A stretch of DNA of 64,000 bases, from NCBI RefSeq assembly GCF_003853415.1, contig NZ_QTPP01000010.1, positions 164,430 to 228,429 of the forward strand. The letters run 5' to 3'. A program made the position numbers and the translations under genes. Origin of the DNA: Burkholderia sp. Bp9142 (lineage in GTDB: Bacteria > Pseudomonadota > Gammaproteobacteria > Burkholderiales > Burkholderiaceae). The notes below the pieces were generated by a model, which saw only the letters and a list, made by a program, of their open reading frames with translations, searched no databases and was not told where the DNA came from. Each line of letters begins with the position of its first letter. Position 1 is the first letter of the stretch. Shown here one piece after another: positions 1 through 8,328 of the stretch.

Positions 1-1
1 C

Positions 2-550
2 CTCGTGCTCGGCTGCCTCGCGTTCCTGATCGTGACGGTCGCGGTGAACATCATGGCGAACTTCGTCGCACCGGCCTTCGTGCTGACGAGCCTCGCGCCG
101 CACCGCCTGACGTTCCGCCGCGCGGGCCTGATCAGCGCGACGGTCGCGGTGCTGATCCTGCCATGGAACCTGTACAACAGCCCGATCGTGATCGTCTACT
201 TCCTGTCCGGCCTCGGCGCGCTGCTCGGCCCGTTGTACGGGATCATCACGGTCGACTACTGGCTCGTGCGCAAGCAGCGCGTGAACGTGCCGGATCTCTA
301 CACCGAAGCGCCCACCGGCGCCTATTTCTATACGCGCGGCGTGAACCGCAAGGCGCTTGCGGCGCTCGTGCCGTCCGCGCTGATCTCGATCACGCTCGCC
401 GTCGTGCCGGCCTTCAGCGCGATGACGCCGTTCTCCTGGCTGCTCGGCGCGGCCATCGCGGGCAGCGTGTACTGGCTGACGGCCGATCGCAAACGGCAAT
501 ACGAGGCGCGCTCGGGCGAACACATCGCGGTCGCCTGCGCCGAACACTGA
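2..550 (+). CDS. NCS1 family permease, C-terminal part (truncated by window edge)
   Basis: This is the last 182 codons of a membrane transporter whose start lies outside the window. The visible part has about five hydrophobic segments and a typical NCS1 stretch with WNLYNSP, then a segment ending in YGIITVDYWLVRKQ, which matches the late helices of the nucleobase-cation-symport-1 family (allantoin, hydantoin, uracil and cytosine permeases). The gene ends 22 bases before a racemase-like gene of the hydantoin/allantoin racemase family, so an operon that imports and processes a hydantoin- or purine-derived compound is likely. The substrate cannot be fixed from the C-terminus alone. Confidence 0.85.
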   Translation, partial: LVLGCLAFLIVTVAVNIMANFVAPAFVLTSLAPHRLTFRRAGLISATVAVLILPWNLYNSPIVIVYFLSGLGALLGPLYGIITVDYWLVRKQRVNVPDLYTEAPTGAYFYTRGVNRKALAALVPSALISITLAVVPAFSAMTPFSWLLGAAIAGSVYWLTADRKRQYEARSGEHIAVACAEH

Positions 551-572
551 ACGCAGCATACGGAGTGCACCC

Positions 573-1301
573 ATGAGAATCCTGGTAGTCAACGTCAACA
601 CGACCGAGTCGATCACCGACGCCATCGCCGCGCAGGCGCAGGCCGCCGCGTCGCCGGGCACGGAGATCGTCGGGCTGACGCCGCGCTTCGGCGCGGAGTC
701 GGTCGAAGGCAACTTCGAGAGCTACCTCGCGGCGATCGCCGTGATGGACCGCGTGCTGAGCTACGACGAGCCGTACGACGCGGTGATCCAGGCCGGCTAC
801 GGCGAACACGGCCGCGAAGGGCTGCAGGAACTGCTGACGGTGCCCGTCGTCGACATCACCGAAGCGGCCGCGAGCGTCGCGATGCTGCTCGGCCACCGCT
901 ACTCGGTCGTCACGACGCTGGACCGCACGGTGCCGCTGATCGAGGATCGCCTGAAGCTCGCCGGGCTCGATGCGCGCTGCGCGTCGGTGCGCGCGAGCGG
1001 CCTCGCGGTGCTCGAACTCGAGGCGGACCCGGCCCGCGCGATCGAGTCGATCGTCGGCCAGGCGCAGCGCGCGGTGAAGGACGATCACGCGGAAGTGATC
1101 TGCCTCGGCTGCGGCGGGATGGCCGGCCTCGACCGGCAGATCGAGGAATGCACGGGCGTGCCCGTCGTCGACGGCGTCTCGGCCGCGGTCGCGCTCGCCG
1201 AATCGCTGGTGCGCCTGAAGCTGAAGACGTCGAAGGTCCGCACCTATGCGCCGCCACGTCCGAAGCGGATCGTCGGCTGGCCGGGCACCTTCGTCAAATG
1301 A
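573..1301 (+). CDS. Asp/Glu/hydantoin racemase family protein
   Basis: The 242-residue protein has the size and fold signature of hydantoin/allantoin racemases: an N-terminal NVNTTES phosphate-loop-like motif at residues 7-13 and the second catalytic cysteine in CLGCGGM (Cys177/Cys180). Family members use two cysteines. The first normally lies in a C-F-G-D-P-like motif, but here the aligned motif is AGYGEHG (residues 74-80), with Gly75 in the cysteine position. The protein may therefore be a one-cysteine isomerase or decarboxylase-like relative rather than a true racemase. It directly follows the NCS1 permease and precedes a LysR gene by 25 bases. Confidence 0.82.
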   Translation: MRILVVNVNTTESITDAIAAQAQAAASPGTEIVGLTPRFGAESVEGNFESYLAAIAVMDRVLSYDEPYDAVIQAGYGEHGREGLQELLTVPVVDITEAAASVAMLLGHRYSVVTTLDRTVPLIEDRLKLAGLDARCASVRASGLAVLELEADPARAIESIVGQAQRAVKDDHAEVICLGCGGMAGLDRQIEECTGVPVVDGVSAAVALAESLVRLKLKTSKVRTYAPPRPKRIVGWPGTFVK

Positions 1302-1325
1302 CGGGCCGCGGGAACGCGTAGCGAC

Positions 1326-2492
1326 ATGCGGGACGCACCGGAGCCGAACGGCCTTCCCCTCGACGCGTCCGACGCAACGGGCGCGCTCGACGTACTGGAC
1401 GCGCGGCTGATGCGCATCCTGCTCGTGCTGCTCACCGAGCGCACCGTGTCGCGCGCGGCCGTGCGGCTGAACATGTCGCAGCCGGCGACGAGCGCCGCGC
1501 TCAAGCGCCTGCGCACGCTGCTCGGCGACCCGCTGCTGGTGCGCAGCCGCTACGGGATGGTGCCGACCGAGTTCGGCGCGCGGCTGATCGACCCGTTGCG
1601 CAATGCGCTGCGCGTGATCGACTTCATCCGCATCCAGCAGCCGACCTTCGACGCGCGCACCTCCGTGCGCACCTACCGGATCGGCTGCCCCGACTACCTG
1701 AACGTGCTGTTCGTGCCGAAGCTCGTCGCGCTGTTCCGCGAACGCGCGCCGAACGCGCAACTCGTGTTCCATCCGCTCGGCGACGGCTTCGACGACGAAC
1801 GCGCGCTCGCCGACGGTGAACTCGACGTCGTGATCGACAATCGCCCCGCCCGTTCGTCGCGGTTCCGGCAGGACGACCTGTTCGACGACCGCGTCGTGTG
1901 CCTGATGCGCGCGACGCATCCGCTCGCGCGGCGCGGCGCGATGACGGCCGCCGAATTCGCGCAGGCAGCGCAGCTGTGCCCGACGCCGTCGTGGCTCGAA
2001 GCATCAGGTGCGATCGACCGGCAGCTCGAACGCGTCGGCCTGCAGCGGCGGATCGTCGTCACGCTGCCGCATTTCGAACTCGCCGCGCATACGCTCGTGC
2101 GCTCCGACCTGATCCTGACCACCACCTACCGGCTCGCGCGCCACTACGCGAAGCTGCTGCCGCTCGGCGCGGTCGCGCTGCCGGCCGAGCCGCCCGACAT
2201 CGTGTACCGGATGACGTGGAACGAGTCGGGTTCGTGCGTCGACGGCGTGCGCTGGCTGCGCGCGCTGATCGCCGAAGCGACACGCAGCTGGCTCGACGCG
2301 GAGGCCGCGCAACCGGCCGTCGCGGCGGTTGCCGCAAATGCAAACGCGCAGACGCCGGTGCCGGTCGCCAACGACCCGCCCGAACCCGCGCGACGCACCC
2401 GCCGCCGGCAGGCAACGCGTTGCGGCACATCGCAGCAGCCGCGCGTCGCGCGTGCGGCACGCAGCCATCGCATCGCGACGAAGCCGCACTGA
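1326..2492 (+). CDS. LysR-type transcriptional regulator
   Basis: The 388-residue protein has a LysR helix-turn-helix near residues 20-80 (TVSRAAVRLNMSQPATSAALKR is the recognisable core, residues about 39-60) and a substrate-binding domain to about residue 320. It resembles the NodD/LinR-like LysR subgroup in its N-terminal LDARLMRILLVLL segment. It is longer than the usual 300-residue LysR protein because of an Ala/Pro/Arg-rich tail of about 60 residues, probably disordered. It lies 25 bases downstream of the racemase gene on the same strand and so may regulate its own operon. Confidence 0.9.
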   Translation: MRDAPEPNGLPLDASDATGALDVLDARLMRILLVLLTERTVSRAAVRLNMSQPATSAALKRLRTLLGDPLLVRSRYGMVPTEFGARLIDPLRNALRVIDFIRIQQPTFDARTSVRTYRIGCPDYLNVLFVPKLVALFRERAPNAQLVFHPLGDGFDDERALADGELDVVIDNRPARSSRFRQDDLFDDRVVCLMRATHPLARRGAMTAAEFAQAAQLCPTPSWLEASGAIDRQLERVGLQRRIVVTLPHFELAAHTLVRSDLILTTTYRLARHYAKLLPLGAVALPAEPPDIVYRMTWNESGSCVDGVRWLRALIAEATRSWLDAEAAQPAVAAVAANANAQTPVPVANDPPEPARRTRRRQATRCGTSQQPRVARAARSHRIATKPH

Positions 2493-2547
2493 ACCGCACC
2501 GACTCGCCCTGAATCACGCCGAGTCGCGCGCCGCGCCGCGCGCAACG

Positions 2548-2754
2548 TCACACGTGCCGTGCGATCGCGAACAGCACCGGTGGCGACACGACCGCCCCGA
2601 GCGTCGACAGGAGAATCGCGCGCGACGTCACGTGCGCTTCACGCTCATGGAACTCGGCCAGCGTGTACGGCCCCGTGCCGGTCGGAAGCGCGGCGAGCAC
2701 GACCGCGATCTGCGCGAGCATCGGCGGCATCGCGTACACGGGCAACAGAATCCC
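2548..2754 (-). pseudogene. Remnant of an auxin efflux carrier (AEC) family transporter, C-terminus
   Basis: On the minus strand about 69 codons read as the last two membrane segments of an AEC-family permease. The diagnostic stretch is AALPTGTGPYTLAEF, followed by a VTSRAILLSTLGAVVS helix, the usual end of these roughly 300-residue carriers. Nothing upstream in the frame continues the family: the sequence becomes unrelated at about 2755, and the neighbouring MFS gene stops at 2847. The fragment is thus the tail of a deleted gene. No start codon with a ribosome binding site serves it, so expression is unlikely. Confidence 0.65.
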
Positions 2755-2846
2755 GATCGATGACGGCATCCTGAACACGCCGCGCGAAACCGGAACGCGC
2801 AAGCGTAACGGCCACGTGTCTTCGCACGAAATGGACGGCGCACGCA

Positions 2847-4415
2847 TCACGCGTCACGCATCGGTTGCGCAAGCAACTTGCATGCAACGACGGCGGCCGC
2901 GAGCGCGAGCACGCCGCTCACCGTCAGCGCGACGGCGAATCCGCCCGCAAAAGCCGCGGGCGCCGCATCCGCGAGCGTGCGTGCGGCCGACGGCGGCACG
3001 TGCGCGAGCGCCTGCGCGAGATCGCCGGCCAGCAGGCTCGACATGAACCGCGCATCGACGAATGCCCGCACGCCCGGCGCGGCGGACAGCAGCCGCTCGA
3101 GTTGCGCGTGCGTGCTGGCGGCCAGCACCGCGCCGAGCACGCCGACGGCCGTCACGATCGCCGAGAAGCGGGTGGTCGTGCTGATGCCCGACGCCATCCC
3201 GGTACGGTTCGGCGGCACGCACGCCATGATCGCCTTCTGCGTGTCGCCGTTCATGATGCCGGCGCCGCAGCCCGTCACGAACATGCCGAGCGCGACGAGC
3301 CGATAGTCGCCGGCGGCCGTCAGCGCCGCGGTCGCGAGATCGCCCGCGCCGATCAGTGCGAGCCCGCCCGCCAGCACGCCGCCGGACGACACGCGCGCGG
3401 CGAGCATGCCGCCGAGTGACGGCCCGGCGATCATCGCGACCGCGAACGGCAGCATCCCGAGCCCCGCGTCGATCGCCGACATGCCGAACGCGTTCTGCAG
3501 GTACAGCGGCAGGAACGTCATCATCACCTGCGCGCACGCCGCATAGCCGAACATCGCGAGCACGGCGCCGACGAAGCGCGGCTGGCGGAACAGCGCGAGA
3601 TCGATCATCGGGCGCGCCTGCCAGCGCTCCGCGCCGATGAACGCGGCCAGCAGCGCGGCGGCGAGCGCGAACCGGCCGAGCGTCGCGGCCGACAGCCAGC
3701 CGTGCGACGGCGCGCCGATCAGCGCCGCGATCGCGCACGCGAGCGCCGCGCCGAACAGCACGCTGCCGGCGGCGTCCACCCGTTTCGCGTGCGGATCGCG
3801 CGACTCGTCGATCGCGACGCGCGCGCCGGCCGCGAGCAGCGCACACGCCGGCAGGTTCATCAGGAACACCCAGCGCCAGCCGATCCACTGCGTGATCGCC
3901 CCGCCGACAAGCGGCGCGACGGCCGTCGCGATCCCCATGCACATCCCCCAGATCGCCCACGCGCGGGCCCGTTCGCGCCCGTCCGGAAAGCGGTTTGCGA
4001 TCACCGCGAGCGCGGCCGTCAGCAGCAGCGCGGCCCCGCCGCCCTTCACCGCGCGCGCGGCGATCAGCCAGCCGGCCGACGGCGCGATCCCGCACCCGAG
4101 CGACGCGAGCGCAAAGAGCGCGAGCCCCGCGCCGAGCATGCGCTTGCGCCCGAAGCGGTCCGCGAGCCCGCCGGCCGGCAGCAGGCAGGCGGCGAACGCG
4201 GTCATGTAGGCGCTCACGACCCATTCGATGTCGGCGAAGCTCGCATGGAAGCCGCGCGCGATGCTCGGCAGCGACACGGCGACGACGTTCGTGTCGAGCA
4301 CGATCAGCGAGCACGTCGCCGACGCGACCGCGAGCGTCGCGGCGGCCGGCAGGCGGGTGCCCGCGCGCGCGGCGGCAGGCGCGCCTGCGCGCGGGGCGGG
4401 GGAAGGCTGGGACAT
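2847..4415 (-). CDS. MFS multidrug exporter, DHA2 (14-helix) family
   Basis: This 522-residue membrane protein has the length and helix count of the EmrB/QacA-type proton antiporters. Visible motifs are LDTNVVAVSLP in the first helix (the family motif with an acidic residue), motif A as GGLADRFGRKRM after the second helix, and a motif-C-like GGAITQWIGWRWVF region. It should export a toxic or lipophilic compound across the inner membrane using proton motive force. It is divergent from a LysR gene starting 100 bases away, the common arrangement for LysR-controlled efflux pumps. No membrane-fusion partner or outer-membrane channel gene is adjacent. Confidence 0.9.
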   Translation of the reverse strand: MSQPSPAPRAGAPAAARAGTRLPAAATLAVASATCSLIVLDTNVVAVSLPSIARGFHASFADIEWVVSAYMTAFAACLLPAGGLADRFGRKRMLGAGLALFALASLGCGIAPSAGWLIAARAVKGGGAALLLTAALAVIANRFPDGRERARAWAIWGMCMGIATAVAPLVGGAITQWIGWRWVFLMNLPACALLAAGARVAIDESRDPHAKRVDAAGSVLFGAALACAIAALIGAPSHGWLSAATLGRFALAAALLAAFIGAERWQARPMIDLALFRQPRFVGAVLAMFGYAACAQVMMTFLPLYLQNAFGMSAIDAGLGMLPFAVAMIAGPSLGGMLAARVSSGGVLAGGLALIGAGDLATAALTAAGDYRLVALGMFVTGCGAGIMNGDTQKAIMACVPPNRTGMASGISTTTRFSAIVTAVGVLGAVLAASTHAQLERLLSAAPGVRAFVDARFMSSLLAGDLAQALAHVPPSAARTLADAAPAAFAGGFAVALTVSGVLALAAAVVACKLLAQPMRDA

Positions 4416-4515
4416 CGGCGGCTCCGGAGCAAGAGGAACGAGCCGTATGCTAGGCTTGGCCGGTATTGCCCGTCATTGATATATCCATGCAGTTTTATTG
4501 ACGAAAATTGCAATC
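4416..4515. promoter_or_regulatory. Divergent promoter region between MFS exporter and LysR gene
   Basis: The 100-base gap separates two divergent starts and is clearly AT-richer than its flanks. It holds the 8-base palindrome ATTGCAAT at 4507-4514, immediately before the LysR ATG, and a TGATATATC stretch near 4477-4485. Both are candidate LysR or promoter elements. The assignment to the adjacent LysR protein is inferred from the divergent layout only. Confidence 0.45.
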
Positions 4516-5394
4516 ATGAATCTGCTCGAATTCCGTCATGTACGCGCGTTCCTGAGCGTCGCGCAGCACCTGCATTTCGCCCGCGCGGCCGACGCGCTCG
4601 AGATGGCGCCGCCCGCGCTCACGCGGCAGATCCAGGAAGCCGAGCGGCTGCTCGGCGTGCGGCTGTTTCAGCGGTCGCGCCGCGCGGTCACGCTGACGGC
4701 GGCGGGCGAAGCGTTTCTCGCCGAGGCAACTGCCGCGCTCGAGCATCTGCAGCGCGGTCGCGAACTCGCGACGCTGGCCGAGCGCGGCGAACTCGGCCGC
4801 ATCGAAATCGGCTACGTGTCGTCGGCCGTCTATTCGGGCACGCTGCAGCGCACGGTCGGCGCGTTCCGCGCCGCGCATCCGCGCATCGAGCTGAACCTGC
4901 GGGAAGTGCCGATGGACGACGTCGCGAAGCAGCTCGACGCAGGCCGGCTGGATCTCGCCTACGTCCGCCCGCCGTTGCCGCTGCCGGGCGGGCTGCGGAT
5001 CGTCACGCTGCAGCGCGACGTGTTCGTCGCCGCGGTGCCGGCCGATTCGCGCTACGCGTCGATGACTGCCGTGCGGGCCGCCGATCTCGCCGACGCACGC
5101 TTCGCGGTGCCCGAACAGGAACGCGGCACGCTCGAAGTCGCACGCCGCGGCCGCTTCGCGCCGGTGATCGCCGCGCGGCCGGGCGGGTTGCTCGCGGTGC
5201 TCGCTTGCGTGTCGGTGAACGGCTGGGTCGCCGTGATTCCGGACGCGCTCGCCGGCTGCGTGTCGTTGCCGGGCGTCGTGTACCGGCCGATCGCCGGCAA
5301 GCCGATCATGTCCGAACTCGCGCTCGCGCACCGGCGCTTCGAGAAGGCGCCCGCGGTGCGCGCGTTCCTGCGCACCGTCGCCGCGGCAGGCTAG
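4516..5394 (+). CDS. LysR-type transcriptional regulator
   Basis: The 292-residue protein starts with a standard LysR reader domain, MNLLEFRHVRAFLSVAQH, with the recognition-helix region PPALTRQIQEAERLLG near residues 34-49, followed by a ligand-binding domain of normal length. The ATG at 4516 is chosen over an in-frame TTG 18 bases upstream because residue 1 then coincides with the usual LysR N-terminus. It is divergent from the MFS exporter and is its probable regulator, as in CatM/BenM-like or efflux-associated LysR pairs. Confidence 0.92.
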   Translation: MNLLEFRHVRAFLSVAQHLHFARAADALEMAPPALTRQIQEAERLLGVRLFQRSRRAVTLTAAGEAFLAEATAALEHLQRGRELATLAERGELGRIEIGYVSSAVYSGTLQRTVGAFRAAHPRIELNLREVPMDDVAKQLDAGRLDLAYVRPPLPLPGGLRIVTLQRDVFVAAVPADSRYASMTAVRAADLADARFAVPEQERGTLEVARRGRFAPVIAARPGGLLAVLACVSVNGWVAVIPDALAGCVSLPGVVYRPIAGKPIMSELALAHRRFEKAPAVRAFLRTVAAAG

Positions 5395-5566
5395 AGCCGC
5401 TGCCGGGGGTTCGCCGGGGCGCCCGGCCGTTGCTTTCCCCACCACCATGCACCGCCTGTACGCGAATAAGCATTTCGCGATTCGATGTTTGCCGGCGCCC
5501 GACCGATTCCGTAATCTGCCCGGCAGCCGCGCGGCCTGCGCGCGGATCACCGAGGACCCGCCGCCG

Positions 5567-6556
5567 ATGACTTCGCCCCCCGCCCCGGCCCGCCGCCGCG
5601 CACTGCTGCGTGTGGCCGCCCTGGCTGCCGCACCGCTTGCGGGCGCCGCCGCACTGCCCGCCCGCGCGGCCGGCACCGACCTGTCGAACGTCACGCTGGT
5701 GCTCGGCGACCAGGCCGGCGGCCTGCGCGCGCTGGCCGAGGCCGCGCGCGTGCTCGACGGCGTGCCGTACCGGTTTCGCTGGGCGAATTTCCAGGGCGCC
5801 GCGCCGCTGTTCGAAGCGCAGCGCGCGGGCGCGATCGATCTCGCGCCGGCCGGCGACCTGCCCGTGCTGACGGCCGCGCTCGGCGATCCGGCGCTGCGGA
5901 TCGTCGCGACGCGCGTCGGCTCGCCGGCATCGCTCGGCATCGTCGTGCAGCCCGATTCCCCGGTGCGCACGGTCGCCGACCTGAAGGGGCGCACCGTCGT
6001 CGTGTCGTCGGCGCGCGGCAGCATCTCGCAATACCAGTTGTACGGCGCGCTGCGCGAACACGGCCTCGCACCGGGCGACGTCGACGTGCGCTTCGTGCTG
6101 CCGGTCGATGCGTTCGCCGCGTTCGAGGCGAAGCAGATCGGCATCTGGGCGACCTTCGATCCATATTATGGAAACGTGGTGCGGCGCGGCGCGCGCATCG
6201 TGCGCGACGGCAGCGGGATCAATTCGGGGCTTGCCTTCCTCACGTCGCCGGTCGACACGCTCGACGATCGATCGAAGCGCGCGGCGCTGTCGGACGTGCT
6301 TGCGCGGCTCACCCGCGCCGGGCAGTGGGCGCTCGCGCATCCGGCCGACTACGCGAGCGTCTATGCGTCGCTCACGCGCCTGCCGCGCGATGCCGCCGCC
6401 GATATCGCCCGCCGCGCGGCACTCGCGCAGCGCGGCGTCACCGGCGCGGACATCGACGTGCTGCAGCGTGTCGCCGATCGTGCGGCCGCGGACGCGATCC
6501 TGCCGAGACGCGTCGACGTCGCATCGATCGCAGTGCGCAACCTGTCGGCCGCGTAA
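5567..6556 (+). CDS. ABC transporter substrate-binding protein, SsuA/NMT1-like
   Basis: The 329-residue protein carries an N-terminal export signal with consecutive arginines (PARRRALLRVAALAAAPLAG), which could be Sec or Tat, then a periplasmic NMT1/SsuA-type fold. Recognisable blocks are an early VTLVLGDQAGG strand, the LAPAGDLPVLTAALGDP region and DLKGRTVVVSSARGS, the family's domain-crossing segment. It should bind an alkanesulfonate-, nitrate- or taurine-like ligand. No permease or ATPase is adjacent, so it is an orphan component. It might feed the importer encoded from 20.9 kb. The ATG at 5567 is preferred because it opens directly into the signal peptide; upstream in-frame codons do not resemble a protein. 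Confidence 0.82.
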   Translation: MTSPPAPARRRALLRVAALAAAPLAGAAALPARAAGTDLSNVTLVLGDQAGGLRALAEAARVLDGVPYRFRWANFQGAAPLFEAQRAGAIDLAPAGDLPVLTAALGDPALRIVATRVGSPASLGIVVQPDSPVRTVADLKGRTVVVSSARGSISQYQLYGALREHGLAPGDVDVRFVLPVDAFAAFEAKQIGIWATFDPYYGNVVRRGARIVRDGSGINSGLAFLTSPVDTLDDRSKRAALSDVLARLTRAGQWALAHPADYASVYASLTRLPRDAAADIARRAALAQRGVTGADIDVLQRVADRAAADAILPRRVDVASIAVRNLSAA

Positions 6557-6573
6557 CCGGCGTTCGCAAGCGC

Positions 6574-6948
6574 TCAGCGCGGCTTCGACATGTCGAGATC
6601 CGGCACGTCGTCGCCGAACGTCGACGCGACCAGCGTGCGCATCGCGGCGACCAGCAGCGTCGGCCCCGACTGGTTGAACGTGCAGCGCTCGCCCGCCGCC
6701 GGCACCGCCCGGTGCAGCACGGCGCGCCACGCGCCGTGCCCGCCGTCGCGTTCGAACGCGCCGAACGGCAAGCGCTCGACGAGCGGGCCGCCGTCCGCCC
6801 ACGCCGACGACGGCGCGTACGGCTCCGGCGCGCCGCCCGGTTCGCGAATGACCGTGCACCCCGCGGCGCCGACGCGCGGCGCGCCGAGGTCTTCCGCCAT
6901 CGCCACCCAGAAATCGAGCGGCGCGCCAGCCAGATCCTGAACGTGCAT
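6574..6948 (-). CDS. NinX-like / DUF2591 family protein
   Basis: The 124-residue protein begins [19 protein letters not shown] and ends with a [15 protein letters not shown] block, both typical of the phage NinX / DUF2591 family. Members occur in prophages but also as lone chromosomal genes in Burkholderia, and their function is unknown. The ATG at 6948 is fixed by a strong ribosome binding site, AAGGAGGG, just upstream at about 6953-6960. Two more upstream in-frame start candidates lack one. The gene is convergent with the preceding binding-protein gene, with 17 bases between stops. No other phage gene is nearby. Confidence 0.8.
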   Translation of the reverse strand: MHVQDLAGAPLDFWVAMAEDLGAPRVGAAGCTVIREPGGAPEPYAPSSAWADGGPLVERLPFGAFERDGGHGAWRAVLHRAVPAAGERCTFNQSGPTLLVAAMRTLVASTFGDDVPDLDMSKPR

Positions 6949-7235
6949 CGCGCCCTCCTTCGGCATTGAAAATGCCATCCTAGCGCCGCCGCGCGCGGCA
7001 CGCCGACAACCGCCGACCGGTGTTTTCCCCGGTGAGCCGTCCGGCGTGCAAATCGATCGATACGTGTTACGAATCGCCGATTCCTGCCTACAATGAACGC
7101 AACACCCGTCGTCCGGCCGGCGGTGGACACGCAGGCCGGAACCGAATTCGCGCCGAACCGGGCCGGGCCCGTTCGGCACACGACAACCGGAACCATACGG
7201 TGCAGCGCAGGCCGGATCTCTCGGGGAGCCGCAGC

Positions 7236-8312
7236 ATGTCCACGCACGCCAGGAAGCCGCTGATATCGCTCGTCGTGCCGTTTCATGACGAAGAGGAAGC
7301 GATCGACGCGTTCTTTGCCGAAACGCTGCCCATTCTCGAATCGGTCGACGGCGTCCGCTTCGAGATCGTCTGCATCAACGACGGCAGCCGCGATCGCACG
7401 CTCGACCGGCTGCTCGCGGTCGCCGCCGGCGACGCGCGCGTGCACGTCGTGGATCTCACGCGCCGCTTCGGCAAGGAGGCGGCGCTCACCGCTGGCCTGG
7501 ACGAGGCGGCCGGCGCCGCCGTGATCCTGATCGACGCCGACCTGCAGGACCCTCCCGCGCTGATTCCCGCGATGATCGAACACTGGCGCGGGGGCGCCGA
7601 GGTCGTCGCCGCGAAACGCACCGACCGGATGTGCGATCCCTACCTGCAGCGCGCGGCGGCGGCGCTCTACTATCGCGTGCACAATGCGCTGTCCGAGGTG
7701 GAAATGCCGGAAAACGTCGGCGATTTCCGCCTGATGGATCGCGAAGTCGTCGATGCGCTGCGCGCGCTGCCGGAGCGGCGACGGTTCATGAAAGGGCTGT
7801 TCGCGTGGGTCGGCTTTCGCACCGTGATCGTCGAATACACGCGTGCGCCGCGCAGCGGCGGCCGCTCGAAGTTTTCCGGATGGCGGCGCTGGAATTTCGC
7901 ACTCGAGGGCATCACGAGCTTCAGTACGGTGCCGCTGCGCGTGTGGACCTACGTCGGCCTCACGTTCGCGATGCTGTCACTCGTGTATGGCGCCTTCATC
8001 GTGGTGCGGACGCTGCTGTTCGGCAATCCGGTGCACGGCTACCCGTCGCTGATTTCCGTCGTGCTGTTCGTCGGCGGCATCCAGCTGATCGGCATCGGTG
8101 TGATCGGCGAATACCTCGGCCGGATCTATCACGAGTCCAAGCAGCGCCCCGTCTATCTTGTCAGGCGCCGCTACCGTGCCGAGCGGGACGCCGCCGCGCA
8201 GCCAGCGTCGAAGCTGCTGCAGTTCCCCCTGAAGCGCGCGCACGCGGCCCGCCGCCGCACCGCGATACCGGCAGGCGCCGGCATCGCCGCCCGCAAGTCA
8301 TCGTTCAAGTAG
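7236..8312 (+). CDS. Family 2 glycosyltransferase, GtrB/DPM1-like, membrane-anchored
   Basis: The 358-residue protein has an N-terminal GT-A domain: [13 protein letters not shown] at the nucleotide-binding start, INDGSRDRT near residues 47-55, and the DADLQDPP metal-binding DXD-type motif near residues 97-104. Two hydrophobic segments follow (residues about 235-300), as in bactoprenol-phosphate glucosyltransferases. It probably loads a sugar onto a polyprenyl phosphate at the inner membrane. It is 16 bases upstream of a GT87-like integral membrane protein that could use the lipid-linked sugar. No GtrA flippase gene is present. The ATG at 7236 is chosen because the fold starts right after it. 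Confidence 0.87.
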   Translation: MSTHARKPLISLVVPFHDEEEAIDAFFAETLPILESVDGVRFEIVCINDGSRDRTLDRLLAVAAGDARVHVVDLTRRFGKEAALTAGLDEAAGAAVILIDADLQDPPALIPAMIEHWRGGAEVVAAKRTDRMCDPYLQRAAAALYYRVHNALSEVEMPENVGDFRLMDREVVDALRALPERRRFMKGLFAWVGFRTVIVEYTRAPRSGGRSKFSGWRRWNFALEGITSFSTVPLRVWTYVGLTFAMLSLVYGAFIVVRTLLFGNPVHGYPSLISVVLFVGGIQLIGIGVIGEYLGRIYHESKQRPVYLVRRRYRAERDAAAQPASKLLQFPLKRAHAARRRTAIPAGAGIAARKSSFK

Positions 8313-8328
8313 AACGGGGGCGCGGCAA

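Noticed and set aside
4495..6144. 549-codon minus-strand frame opposite the LysR and binding-protein genes
   Set aside because: It covers both sense genes and has no membrane, signal or domain pattern of its own.
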